Assembly (NCBI RefSeq): GCF_014925385.1
Contig: NZ_JACSDK010000015.1
Coordinates: 248,001 to 312,000, forward strand
DNA from: Pelagibius marinus
Lineage (GTDB): Bacteria > Pseudomonadota > Alphaproteobacteria > Kiloniellales > Kiloniellaceae
Direction: 5' to 3'
Length of the DNA: 64,000 bases
The notes beneath the pieces are model-generated. The model searched no databases. It worked only from the letters and a program-made list of their open reading frames with translations, and was not told where the DNA came from. Position numbers and translations under genes: made by a program. Positions within the stretch are counted from its first letter, which is position 1; the number at the start of each line of letters is the position of its first letter. This document shows positions 26,737-37,300 of this stretch, in pieces.

Positions 26737-28878
26737 ATGTCGAGCGCCAACGAACCTGCCGATTCTGACTTCATCACCGCAGAGGTCGACCCCAACCAGT
26801 TCAAGCCGACCCGCTCGCGCGCGCTCAGCCGCGGCCTGACGGTGATCGGTATCATCCTGGCAATCTGCGTCATCGTTCCCATCGTGCTGATCCAGCTGCG
26901 GCAGAGCGACCTGGAGAGCGAACTGCAGCGCCGCCTGGAAATCCTCTCCGCCGGCCGCGCCGAAGTGATCGAAACCTGGCTGGCCGGCACCGTGCGCCCG
27001 GCCGGGCGGGTGCTGGACAGCGAACTCTTCCGGCTCTTCGCCACCGAGATGGACTTCTCCGACGACGGCATCTCCGGACAGGGCACAAACGACCCCACGA
27101 CCGGCGACGAGTTCTCCGCCACCCTCTCCGAGCAGCTGCCCTACATGGAGCAGATCCTCACCGGCTTCGCCGAGAATGCCGGCTTCACCGCCGGCTATGT
27201 GATGAACCGCGAGGGCATCGCCTACGTCTCCACCGCCGGCGCCCTGCTGATGAGTGGCCAGCAGCAGGAGATGGCCCGCGGCATCTTCGACAGCGGCACC
27301 ATCGCCTTCGGCCCGGCCCGGCGCGCGCCCAGCGGGGCGGTCATCGACTTCTTCGCCCCGATTTTCGCCGCGCAGTTCGAGCTGACCGGCGGCCAGTACC
27401 CGGAAGACCCGGTCCAGCTGAGCCAGCTGCTGTCCGAGCAGACCGTGGGCGTGCTGATGCTGACCATCCCCATCAACGAGATGCTCATCGAAGTGCTGAC
27501 GCCGCCCCCGCTCTCCGAGGCCGGGGAGCGCCTGGTACTGCTGCAGCGTTCGGGCGACCAGCTCTTCCAGGTAGACCCCAACGCCCTGCCGCCGGTGCGG
27601 CCGATCCACGGCATCGAGCCGCCGGCGCCGGGCGAACTGCTGGCCTTCGCCGAGCGTGGCGCGGTGGGCAGCGGCACCGCCGTCTACTCCGCCGGCAGCC
27701 CGGTCCTGGAGACCGCCTGGTGGGTGTTGCAGGAGTTCGACGTCGAGGCGGCCGAGAGCACGATGAGCGGCTACGTCCTCGCCGTGCTGGTGGTCGCCGG
27801 ACTTGTCGTGCTGGCCGTGATCGCCGCCTTCGGCGCCTTCTGGTGGCGGCTCAACAACGAGCACAGCTCGACCCTGGCCGATCAGTTCAAGCGCCTCGCC
27901 GCGCGCATCGAGGCCCAGCGCGACTTCCTCAACAGCGTCAACAACTCCATCGCCGAGTACATCGGCGTGAAGTCCAAGGAAGGCAAGTACCGTTACCTCA
28001 ATCCGGCCTTCGCCGAGGCCGTCGAGCGCAGCGTCGAAGACGCCCTGGGCCTGGACGACGCGGCCATCTTCGGCCAGGGCACGGCGGAGCGCCTGGCCCA
28101 GTCCGACCGCCGCGTCCTGGACCAGGAAGCCTCGGTGACCTTCAATACCGAGGTCTATCTGCAGTCACGCCTGCACCACCTGCAGGTCTCCAAGGTACCC
28201 TATCACGACGACAGCGGCGACACGGTCGGCATCGTCTCGGTCATGCGCGACGTGACCGAACTGGTCGAGGAACAGCAAAAGCGCGAGCGGGCCATGCAGC
28301 AGATGGTGTCTTCGCTGGTGCGCGCCGTCGAGCTGCGCGACCCCTACCTGGCCGGCCACTCACGCCGCCTCGCCGGCTTTGCCCGCGCCGTCGCCGAGAC
28401 GATGGAGGCCGACGCGGAGGTCATAGCCACGGTGGAGATCGCCGCCAACCTCTCGCAGATCGGCAAGCTGGCGGTGCCGGTGGAGCTGCTGACCAAGCCG
28501 GGGCGCCTCAGCGACGCCGAGATCGAGCAGCTGCAGCGCCACGTCCAGCACGCCGCCTCCATCCTGCGCGACATCGACTTCGAGCTGCCGGTGCTGGAGG
28601 CCGTCACGCAGATGTACGAGCGCCTGGACGGCGGCGGCTATCCGAACGGGCTGTCGGGCGACCAGATCGGCCTGCCGGGCCTCATCCTGGGCGCCTGCGA
28701 CGTCTTCTGCGCCCGCCTGGAGCCGCGGATCTACCGCGGCGGCATCTCCCCGGAGCGGGCGCTGGAAATCCTGGAGCAGAACAACGGGCGCTACGATCCG
28801 CAGGTCATCGCCGCCCTGCGCAAGGTCGCGGAGTCGATCACCGGCGAGAAGCTGATCGCCGATCTGGCCGGCGACTAG
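26737..28878 (+). CDS. two-TM receptor with periplasmic sensor, PAS and degenerate HD-GYP domain
   Basis: The 713-residue protein has TM1 at about residues 29-51 (VIGIILAICVIVPIVLI), a periplasmic domain of about 290 residues, TM2 at about 343-368, a PAS domain at about 388-515 and a C-terminal HD-GYP-like domain at about 525-705. In HD-GYP enzymes the HD pair binds metal; here the position reads NLSQIGKLAVP (Ser573-Gln574), and the later His-His-Glu reads QMYERLDGGGYP. The GYP motif, His541, His602 and the Asp in CDVFCA remain. Phosphodiesterase activity is therefore doubtful and a c-di-GMP-binding or purely structural role is plausible. It is probably co-transcribed with the LapG-like gene. 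Confidence 0.85.
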   Translation: MSSANEPADSDFITAEVDPNQFKPTRSRALSRGLTVIGIILAICVIVPIVLIQLRQSDLESELQRRLEILSAGRAEVIETWLAGTVRPAGRVLDSELFRLFATEMDFSDDGISGQGTNDPTTGDEFSATLSEQLPYMEQILTGFAENAGFTAGYVMNREGIAYVSTAGALLMSGQQQEMARGIFDSGTIAFGPARRAPSGAVIDFFAPIFAAQFELTGGQYPEDPVQLSQLLSEQTVGVLMLTIPINEMLIEVLTPPPLSEAGERLVLLQRSGDQLFQVDPNALPPVRPIHGIEPPAPGELLAFAERGAVGSGTAVYSAGSPVLETAWWVLQEFDVEAAESTMSGYVLAVLVVAGLVVLAVIAAFGAFWWRLNNEHSSTLADQFKRLAARIEAQRDFLNSVNNSIAEYIGVKSKEGKYRYLNPAFAEAVERSVEDALGLDDAAIFGQGTAERLAQSDRRVLDQEASVTFNTEVYLQSRLHHLQVSKVPYHDDSGDTVGIVSVMRDVTELVEEQQKRERAMQQMVSSLVRAVELRDPYLAGHSRRLAGFARAVAETMEADAEVIATVEIAANLSQIGKLAVPVELLTKPGRLSDAEIEQLQRHVQHAASILRDIDFELPVLEAVTQMYERLDGGGYPNGLSGDQIGLPGLILGACDVFCARLEPRIYRGGISPERALEILEQNNGRYDPQVIAALRKVAESITGEKLIADLAGD

Positions 28879-28902
28879 GGGCCGGCGACCGAGGAACGGG
28901 CG

Positions 28903-31209
28903 CTACTTCGTCGTCGCGGTGTAGACGCCATCCCAATCGGGCGGCGGCGGGTTGGCCTGGAAGTCTTCGATACGCTGACGGTAAAGGTCCAGGAAGAAGG
29001 GCAGGTTCAGCCGTTCGAGGGACCGCTGCTCAAGAGTCTCGATCATCCGCAGGGCCACCTCCCAGTAGCGGCCCCGGTAGGCGGTCAGCAGGTCGCCGAC
29101 GGCGGCGATGGTGCGCCGGACTTCCTCGTCCTCGGAGAGTTCCGCGGGGCCGAGCAGAGCGAAGATGCGTTGCGGCTCGCTCTTGCCCTTCACCCGGACG
29201 ATGTCGAGTTCCACATAGGTCATCCGCGGCCCGACTTCCGTGGCGGCGGCCTGGCCGATGATGATCTGCGCCCCGTAGGTCTTGCACTGTCCTTCGGCGC
29301 GCGAGGCCAGATTGACGGTGTCTCCCATCACGGTGTAGTCGAAGCGCTGCTCCGACCCCATGTTGCCGACGACGCAGGACCCGCTGTTGAGGCCGATCCC
29401 GACGTCCAGGCGGATGGCCATGCTCCCCTTGGCCTTGGCCTCCTCGGCCAGCTCGGCATTCAGGAGCTCGATCTCCTGGCGCATTCCCAGGGCGGCCCGG
29501 CAAGCGTTGCAGGCATGTTCTTCGTCGGGGATCGGCGCATTCCAGAAGGCCATGACCGCATCGCCCATGTATTTGTCGATGGTGCCCTTGTGATTGAGGA
29601 TCTGGGCCGACAGCGGGGTCAGCAGGCGGTTCATCAGACGCCCCAGCCTTTGCGGCTGCTGCTGCATGCTCTCGGAGATCGAGGTGAAGTCGCGCACGTC
29701 GCTGAACAGCACGGTCATGTCCCGGCGCACGCCGCCCAGCACCAGCAGCTCCGGATCCTTCGCCAGCTGGTCGACCAGGTCGGGGGAGAGGTACTGGCGA
29801 AAGGCGCTGCGCACCTGCGCGCGCAGCTGTTCCTCGCGCAGGTAGTTGATGAAGACCAGAAGCCCAAAGACGGCCAGGGAACCCAAAGCCGGGTAGGCCA
29901 CGTCGATCAGCACGCCCTCGCCGGTATAGAGCAGCCAAGAGGCCACCAGCAGGCCGGCGGCCACCACTGCGCCCAGCAGCATGGTCAAGAGCGCGCCAAG
30001 CACCGGCACCAGGGCGATGAAGGACAGGGCGACCACGGCGAAGATCACCAGCTCGGCCCCCAGGGCGTAGTTCGGGCGCAGCAGGAGCTGGCTGCCGAGG
30101 ATCATCTCCAGGACCTGGGCGTGCACCTCGACGCCGGGGATGTCCTCCTGCAGCGGCGTCGCCTTGATGTCGAGCAGGCCCGCGGCAGAGGTGCCGATCA
30201 GCACCAGTTTGCCGGCCAGGCGCTCCGGCGCCACGCTGCCGGCCAGGACATCCTTGGCCGAGACGTAGAGGTGGGGGCGCGTCTTGGCGTAGTGCACCCA
30301 CAGACGGCCGTTGCGGTCGGTCGGCACCTCGACCCCGGCCACGACGAAGGAGCGGACGCCGGCGTCGTCGGTCTTGATGGCGAAGGCGTTGCCGCCGGTG
30401 GCGATGCGCAGCAACTCGACCGAGAGGCCCGGAAGGATGCGCCCGTCGGCGACGATAAAGGCGGGTACCCGGCGCACGATGCCGTCGCGCTCCGGCACCA
30501 GGCTGAAGACCGCGCGGCTGGAGGCCGCCGCGTCCACCACCGGCGTATTGCGCACCAGACCGCGGAAGTGAAAGAGGTAGGGCTTCGGATCCTTGCCCAG
30601 AACCGCCAGGGGAACCTTCGGCAAGGACGCCGCGTCATCGCCATCCCGGCGCCGGTGATAGGCGGCCTGGCCCAGCACCAGGCGCGAGTTGCGGATGGCG
30701 CGGGCGAACACCTCGTCGTTGGCGGGAAGACTGCGCAGGGCTTCCTTGACCTCGGGCGCCACGCCGGTGAGGGCGTCCGCATAGGCCGCAGGCGAGGAGC
30801 GGTCGGGCTCGGCGAAAACCATGTCGAAGGCCGTGGCAACTACGCCGGCCTCACGCAGCCGGTCGATCATCCGCGCGACGGTGGTACGCGGCCAGGGCCA
30901 CTGACCGACCTCCGCGAGGCTCTCCTCGTCGACGTCGACGATGACGACCGGCTCCATCGCCGGCTGGCGGGGTTGCACAAGCTGATAGAGGTCGAAGGTC
31001 TTGAGCCGCAGGGTTTCCAGGGGGGCCGGATCCCAGACCCGCAACGCCAGCAGCGGCAGAAAGAGGCACAGGCCGAGCAGCCGGCTGATGCCGAACCTCT
31101 GAGCCAGCCGCAGCAGGGACGAATGCTTCAGCAAGCGCCGCAGCAAGGCGGCCTTGCCGCTGTCCTTCTCGCGGTCGCCTGCCCCGATCGATGACACCTC
31201 CTCGCTCAC
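28903..31209 (-). CDS. CHASE2-domain adenylate/guanylate cyclase
   Basis: The protein has 768 residues. An N-terminal membrane helix (LLGLCLFLPLLALRVWD) leads into an extracytoplasmic CHASE2 sensor (about residues 60-385), then a cluster of three helices (LVIFAVVALSFIALVPVLGA and the two following) and a class III cyclase domain at about 495-680. The cyclase metal-binding residues are visible in MTVLFSDVRDFTSISE and the second in TIDKYMGDAVMAFWN. Whether the product is cAMP or cGMP cannot be read reliably. CHASE2 cyclases are often encoded next to FecR-domain proteins, as here. It is convergent with the HD-GYP receptor gene. Confidence 0.88.
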   Translation of the reverse strand: MSEEVSSIGAGDREKDSGKAALLRRLLKHSSLLRLAQRFGISRLLGLCLFLPLLALRVWDPAPLETLRLKTFDLYQLVQPRQPAMEPVVIVDVDEESLAEVGQWPWPRTTVARMIDRLREAGVVATAFDMVFAEPDRSSPAAYADALTGVAPEVKEALRSLPANDEVFARAIRNSRLVLGQAAYHRRRDGDDAASLPKVPLAVLGKDPKPYLFHFRGLVRNTPVVDAAASSRAVFSLVPERDGIVRRVPAFIVADGRILPGLSVELLRIATGGNAFAIKTDDAGVRSFVVAGVEVPTDRNGRLWVHYAKTRPHLYVSAKDVLAGSVAPERLAGKLVLIGTSAAGLLDIKATPLQEDIPGVEVHAQVLEMILGSQLLLRPNYALGAELVIFAVVALSFIALVPVLGALLTMLLGAVVAAGLLVASWLLYTGEGVLIDVAYPALGSLAVFGLLVFINYLREEQLRAQVRSAFRQYLSPDLVDQLAKDPELLVLGGVRRDMTVLFSDVRDFTSISESMQQQPQRLGRLMNRLLTPLSAQILNHKGTIDKYMGDAVMAFWNAPIPDEEHACNACRAALGMRQEIELLNAELAEEAKAKGSMAIRLDVGIGLNSGSCVVGNMGSEQRFDYTVMGDTVNLASRAEGQCKTYGAQIIIGQAAATEVGPRMTYVELDIVRVKGKSEPQRIFALLGPAELSEDEEVRRTIAAVGDLLTAYRGRYWEVALRMIETLEQRSLERLNLPFFLDLYRQRIEDFQANPPPPDWDGVYTATTK

Positions 31210-31313
31210 TTCCGCCCCGTCTCCTGCTGCCCGTCTCCTGCCTGCCCGTCACGGGCGCCGCTTCAGGGCGCCCGGTGCCCGGGGCGCTGCCGTCATGAAC
31301 TCCGACAGGGCGG

Positions 31314-34300
31314 TCAGCTGCCGTTGACCAGGCTGTTGGCCGTGACATCGGCGATGCTGGACAGCGCATCGTCCACGTCGTGGATCAGCACCACCGTGCC
31401 ACTCTCCAGGACCAGCTCATCGATACCGGCGCCGCCGCCGTTGTTGGTGAAGCTCGCGACGGCATCTTCGATGTCGATTCCCGCCGGTCCGTCGACGTCG
31501 CTGACATCGGTGAAGGACAGGAGATCGCCTTCGACAACGGAGAAGTCCAGGATCTCGTCGCTTCCCTCGTCGACGCCGAGGCTGAAGAGGTAAACGTCGG
31601 CCCCGTCGCCGCCGGCGAGCAGGTCGTCGCCCTCCTGACCGGCGATGGTGTCGTCGCCGCCCTGGCCCAGGACGCTGTCGTTCCCCGAACCGCTTTCGAT
31701 CCAGTCGGATTCGCCGAGGCCGTCCATCGCCGCGCGCAGGGCCGGTCCCTCGACGTCGTTGAAGACCAGTACCGCAAGGTCGAAGAGGCTGCCTTCGTAC
31801 TCGGCCTCGACCAGCAGCGTGTCGCCGAAGATCAGGTTGCCGCCGCCGCCGCCCAGGATGACGTCCTCGCCGAAGAAGCCACCTGCCCCGGCGACCTCGT
31901 CGCCGATCAGCAGGTCACCCGCGGCGCTGGCCAGTACGACCGAGCCCGGCAGGTGCTCCTGCCCGCTGACCAGGATGTCGTCGCCGGAGCCGCCGATCAG
32001 CAGGTCGGCGCCATCCACGTCCACCAGGAAGTCGGCGCCGCCGCCGCCTTCCAGCCGGTCATCCCCCTGGTCGCCGAAGAGGAAGTCGTTGTGGTCGCCG
32101 CCCTGCAGCAGGTTGGCGGCCGTGTTGCCGAAGAGGAAGTCTTGGCCGCGGCCGCCCTGCAGGCTGTCGCCGTCGACGTCCGCGTAGAGCACCGTCTGGC
32201 CCGCGTCCTCCTCGTTGGTTCCGGCGCCCTGGGCCGGGTTCAGGTCGTCCGAGGAGTCCTGCAGGTTGAAGTCGTCGATCGCCGCCAGGTCGTCGTTGTT
32301 AATGGCGGTGTCGAAGGACGTCGGCTCGTTGCTGGTGGTCCAGTCCGCCGAGGTATTGGTGTCGGCGGCGGTCTCGTCACCCGGACCATTGCCGGCGGTT
32401 TCCTCGTCGGCGAAGACGCGGGAGAAGATATAGGTGCCCTCGTCGTCCACCGCCGGCGCATCGTCGAGCACGATGTCGGAACGGCCCAGGGAGGCCAGCA
32501 GGGCATCCTGGTCTCCGACCAGGCCGGAATAGGTCTCCAGATCGATCAACGCGCCCAGCAGCGCCGCGGCGTTGGCGGTGGCGCTGCCGGAGCTCACCCA
32601 ATTGCCGCTGGTGCCGCCGAAGAGGTCGCCGTCGGCGCCGTTGGCCAGGAACATGTCGACCGAGCCGCTGTCCTGCACCAGGTAGACGCCCAGCATGTCC
32701 GAAGTGTCGTCGCCGAAGCCCCAGACCGAACCAGGCTCGGTGTACTCGCCGGGTATCTCATAGGTGCCGGTCTGCTGGATCTCGCCGCCCGGCGTCGAGG
32801 TCGCCCAGGTGCCGTCCTCGAAGATGGTGAGGAAGCCCAGGGGCGGAATGTTGATGCTGCCGCCCGTCGCCGTGGAGAGGTCGATCGTCACCAGCTCACC
32901 GTCGGCGCCGATGATCTGGATCATCAGCGACTTGACCTCCGACGTGCTGACGGCATGGTCGACGATGTTGCGGATCTCGATGTAGTTCTGGCCGGTGTTG
33001 ACCGTGTTGATGACGTCGCCGTGCTTGGCGACCGAGGTGCCCACGCCCAGGCCGATCTCGTTGATGCCGACCGCGCCGGCCAGGAAGATCTCGGCCTCTA
33101 CGTCGAAGGAGAAGGTTTCGGTGACGGCATTGTCGCCGTCGTCGGCCTCTGAGCCGGAAGCGCCGTTGCTGCCGTCGCCGCCGGGAGCCGGCGAGCCGCT
33201 CTCCACGGCCGCCTCTTCCGTGGTAACCGCCACCTCGACGGTGAGGGTGCCCGTGTAGTCGTCCGCGGGATCGAGCTGCAGCGAAGCCACCAGGTCCTGC
33301 AGCTCCGCCTCGGTCCCGGTGAAGGTCCAGACCAGGCTGCCGTTGACGTGCGTCACGTCGCCGCCGAAGCCGGCGTCGTAAACGAGGTCCGCGTCGTCGT
33401 CGCTGGCGATCGCCGGGCTGCCGCTCAGGGTCACCTGAATGGTCGTCACCGCCTCCGAGCCGTCCTCGTCGAAGCCGCCGGCGTTGAAGAGGTCGCCGTC
33501 GGGATTGTCCGGGTTGCCGTCCTGCAGCCCCAGCAGCAGCGCCAGGTCGACGAGAGAGCCGTTGGTGGAGACGCCGTAGCCGCCGGTGGTGACCAGCGCG
33601 CCGCCGTCGGCCACGGCGTCGACGGGCACGTCGAAGTCGTCGTCGTTGACCGCGCTGTCCGAGCCGTCCACCGCCGTGGCCTCGACGGTGAAGCTGCCGT
33701 CGACGTCGCTGTCCTCGGGTGGGGTCGCCTGGATCAGGGCCGAGAAGTTCGTCACCCCGCCAACCAGGGTCAGGGTCAGGCTGGTGGTGCCGTCGCCCTC
33801 GACCGCGGCGATCTGGCCGCCGGCCGTCGCGCTCAGCACCCAGCCCTCGGGCGCCGTGACGACGACCTGGCTCAACGTGTCGCCGGAGGTCGTCACCTGC
33901 GCGGTGATCTCCACGTCCCCGGTGGTGTCTTCCTTAAGGCTGCCGTCGTCGCCGGGCACGCTGAGCCCCACCGTGGGGGCGCCGGCCGCGCCCGTGTCGG
34001 CGTCGGCGGAGGCCTCGGAGGTCGCCTCGTTGTTCCCGGCCTCGCAGTCCTCGTCGATCGGTTCCTCCAGCGCCGTGGCGGTCGCCGAGAACTGGTAGAC
34101 CTCGCCGTCCGCAACACCGGCGGAGGCGGTCACTTCGAAGTTATAGTCGGTGAAGCCCGAGACGCCGTCGCCCACCAGGAACTCCACGTCGCCGTCACCG
34201 TTCACCGAGACGGTGACACCGGCCAGGGCCGGCAGCGGCTCGACCACCGTGAAGCCGTCGGGGATGTCCACCACTACCGTGTGTAGCTCGGAGCCATCCA

Positions 34301-37300
34301 TGTAGTCGCCGAAGCTCGCCGAGACCGAGACCGTGCCTGTTTCGCCGGGTGAGAACTCGCCGTCGGGATCGCCGCTGTCGTTCACGTTGACCGAGACGGA
34401 CAGCCCCTCGCTCTCGCCGTCGGCCACCGCGTCGACATCGACGTCGGCGCTGACCGGCGCGGAAGCCGCCGTGTCGCCGCTGTTCGGGTCGGTCGTGGTC
34501 GCGGTGAAGGAAATGTCGCCGCCCATCACCGTGGCCACGTCCAGGTCGCTGTCCGGCGGCGGCATCAGGGTAACCGTCAGGATCACGGAGGTCGGGCTTC
34601 CCGAGGTCGTGTAGATGCCCGTGGCCGGATCGAAGATGCCGCCGTCGTCTCCCTCTACGGTGGTAAACCAGCCCTCGCCGGCGCCCGGCAGGTTGGTCAA
34701 CAGGATCTCGCTGACGTAGTCGTCGCCCGGCGCCGTCACCGTCACCGTGAAGTCGCCCTGGCCGTCCTCGGCGATGCAGAGCGCCTGATCGCCCAGGCTT
34801 ACCGAGACCGTCGGCGCGCCCGCCGGGTCCAGCGTCACTGTGTCGCTGGCCTGGTCATCTTCCGTGTTGTTGGCCGTCGTCTGCTCGACGTCGCCGGCTT
34901 CCGGATCGGTGTTGCTGTTCTGCTCGACCGCCGTGGCCTCGGCCTGCCAGGTCACCTGCTGCTCGCCCGGCAGCGGGTCGTCGGCCATCACCTGCAGCAC
35001 CGCCTGGAAGTTCGGGTCCGTCGTCGTCCAGGTGACGGTGTCGCCATCCAGGGTGCCGCCATCCAGGCCCGTCACCGTGAAGCCCAGCGGCACCGTCACC
35101 GTGACCGTGTGCACCTCCGAGCCGTCCGAGGAGTCCCCGAAGGTCGCCTCCACCGTCACCGTGCCGGTCTCGCCCGGCGCAAAGGCCTCGTCGCCGCTGG
35201 TGCTCACCGCGTCGACGGAGACCGTCACCGGATCGGCGACCGCGTCGACGTAGATGGTGCCGCTGGCACTGGCGGAGCCGATCGCCTCCGGCGTCGTGAT
35301 GTCCTTGGCGGTCACCGTGATCTCTATGTCCGCCAGGTCGATGTCGCTGTCCGCGACCGGGGCGTCCAGTGTGAAGGAACTGGAGAAACCCTGCACGTCC
35401 TGGGCATCGGCAAAGGTGACGATGATCGTGGTCACGCCGTCGGGCGTGGCCACCACCGCGCTGCCGAGCAGCGGCGGCCCGGCGAGGTCGGCGTTGATCT
35501 GCGCGATATCCACGTCGCCCGGCGCGACACCCGGCAGCGCGATTTCGACCGAGACCAGTTCGTCGGTCGGGTCACCGGCAGCCACCGAGAAGCCGATGAC
35601 GTTATCCTCGGAGTCTTCCAGGATCGTCGTGATTGCCGCCGGGGCGCCCAGCAGGACCACGCCTTCCGGAAAGCCGAAGGACGCCGAGGGCGCGACCTCG
35701 CCGGCAGTCACCATGACAGAGAAATCGGCGTCGAGGGTCAGGCTGTTGTCGGCGCTCTGCGCCTCCGCCCCGCTGGGCGAGAACTCCGCGGTCGTCACGT
35801 AGATGGTGCCGGTCACCTCTCCGTCGAGGCCGGCCGGCACTTCGACCTGCAGGGCCGCGACGGCGTCCGCGTAGTCCGCCGGATTGGCGACGAGCAGCGT
35901 GAAACTGCCGCCGCCGTTGCTGATGATCGAGGACCCGGCCGGGGCCCCGGCTCCGAGCACCAGGCTGCCCGCCGAGAGAACCACCGTGACGTTGGTGATC
36001 GCCTCCGAACCGTCACCGTCGGGCCCGGAAGAGTCGAAACCCGTGGGGATGATGCTGAGCGACAGGTCCAGCGGGATGTCCTGCGCGGCGGCCGCTTCGC
36101 TCACCGTCGCCGAAGCGCCCTGGCTGGGAAGGGCCGCCTCGTCCAGCACCGCATCCAGGACCAGGGTTCCGGAGGCGCTGGCACTGCCCATCTTGGTCGG
36201 ATCCAACAGGTCCTGGGCGGTCGCCGTGATCTTGATGCCCGGCAGGTCCACGTCGCTGCCGTCTTCCGGCGCGTCGAGCGTGAAAGAGCTGGCGAAGACC
36301 TGGATGTCCTGGGTGATGTCGAAGGTGATGACGATGCGCGTGATGCCGCCCACCGTCGTCACCTCCACGGTGCCCAGCGGAGGGTCACCGGCCAGGTCGG
36401 CGATGATGCTCGAGATGTCGAGGTCTTCCGGCGCAAAGCCCGGCAGTTCCAGCACGATGGAGGTCAGCTCGTTTTCAACGTTACCCGCGGTCGCCGCGAA
36501 GATCGCGAGGTTGTCCTTGGAGTCTTCCTTGATGGCGGCGATGAGTCCCGCTCCGCCGGCCTCGGCGCCCGGCAGGCCGAAGGCGGCGCTCGGCGCCACG
36601 GGGGATTCAGGCGTGAAGAAGACAACGAACTGGGGAATGTCGGGGAACTCGAGCGCCGGCGCGTCGACCTCGCCGATCACGCCCTGCGGCGTGATGCTGA
36701 GCAGTCTGAAGGCCTGGCCCAGCCAGGGCGGCAGGCGGAACTCGGCGCCGCCGCCCAGGGCCTGAGGACCGGCGGCGGTCTCGATCGGCACCTGTTCCAG
36801 CAGCGCCTCCAGGATGTCCTGAGGCAGCTCCTCGGGGAGGCTGCCCTCCTGATCATTGGTGTTGGGCTGGGTCGGCGGGGCGGGCGGCGTGTCGTCGTCA
36901 TTGCGGTCGATCAGGCGCTGGATGCCGATGGCGTTGCCCAGGTCGCGGCCGAAGACGTTGTTGATGACCTGGCTGGAGGCCACGGTCGGGGAGCCGGGCA
37001 GCGAACTGGAGCTGGCGACCTGCAGGAAGTGGTTGGCCTGCGTGAACTGCGCGCTGCCGCCGCCGTTGCTGAAGATGAAGCTGCCGGTCTCGCCGGTGTC
37101 GGGGTTCACCAGGTTGACGATCCGCGTGTTGCCGCCCAGGGTCGCGATCTGGACGCCGACCGTGGTGCCGCGAATGCCGATGGTGCCGACCGGCGTTTCC
37201 ACGTCCATGCCGCCGCTGGGCGCGACCTGGCCGGTGACGAAGACGAAGGTCCCCTGGATCAGGGAGATCCCCATGGAATTGTCACTGCCGGACGGATTGT

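Noticed and set aside
26737-28878. Active c-di-GMP phosphodiesterase (HD-GYP)
   Set aside because: The HD and His-His-Glu metal ligands are replaced (Ser-Gln and Met-Tyr-Glu), so catalytic activity is unlikely even though the GYP motif remains.
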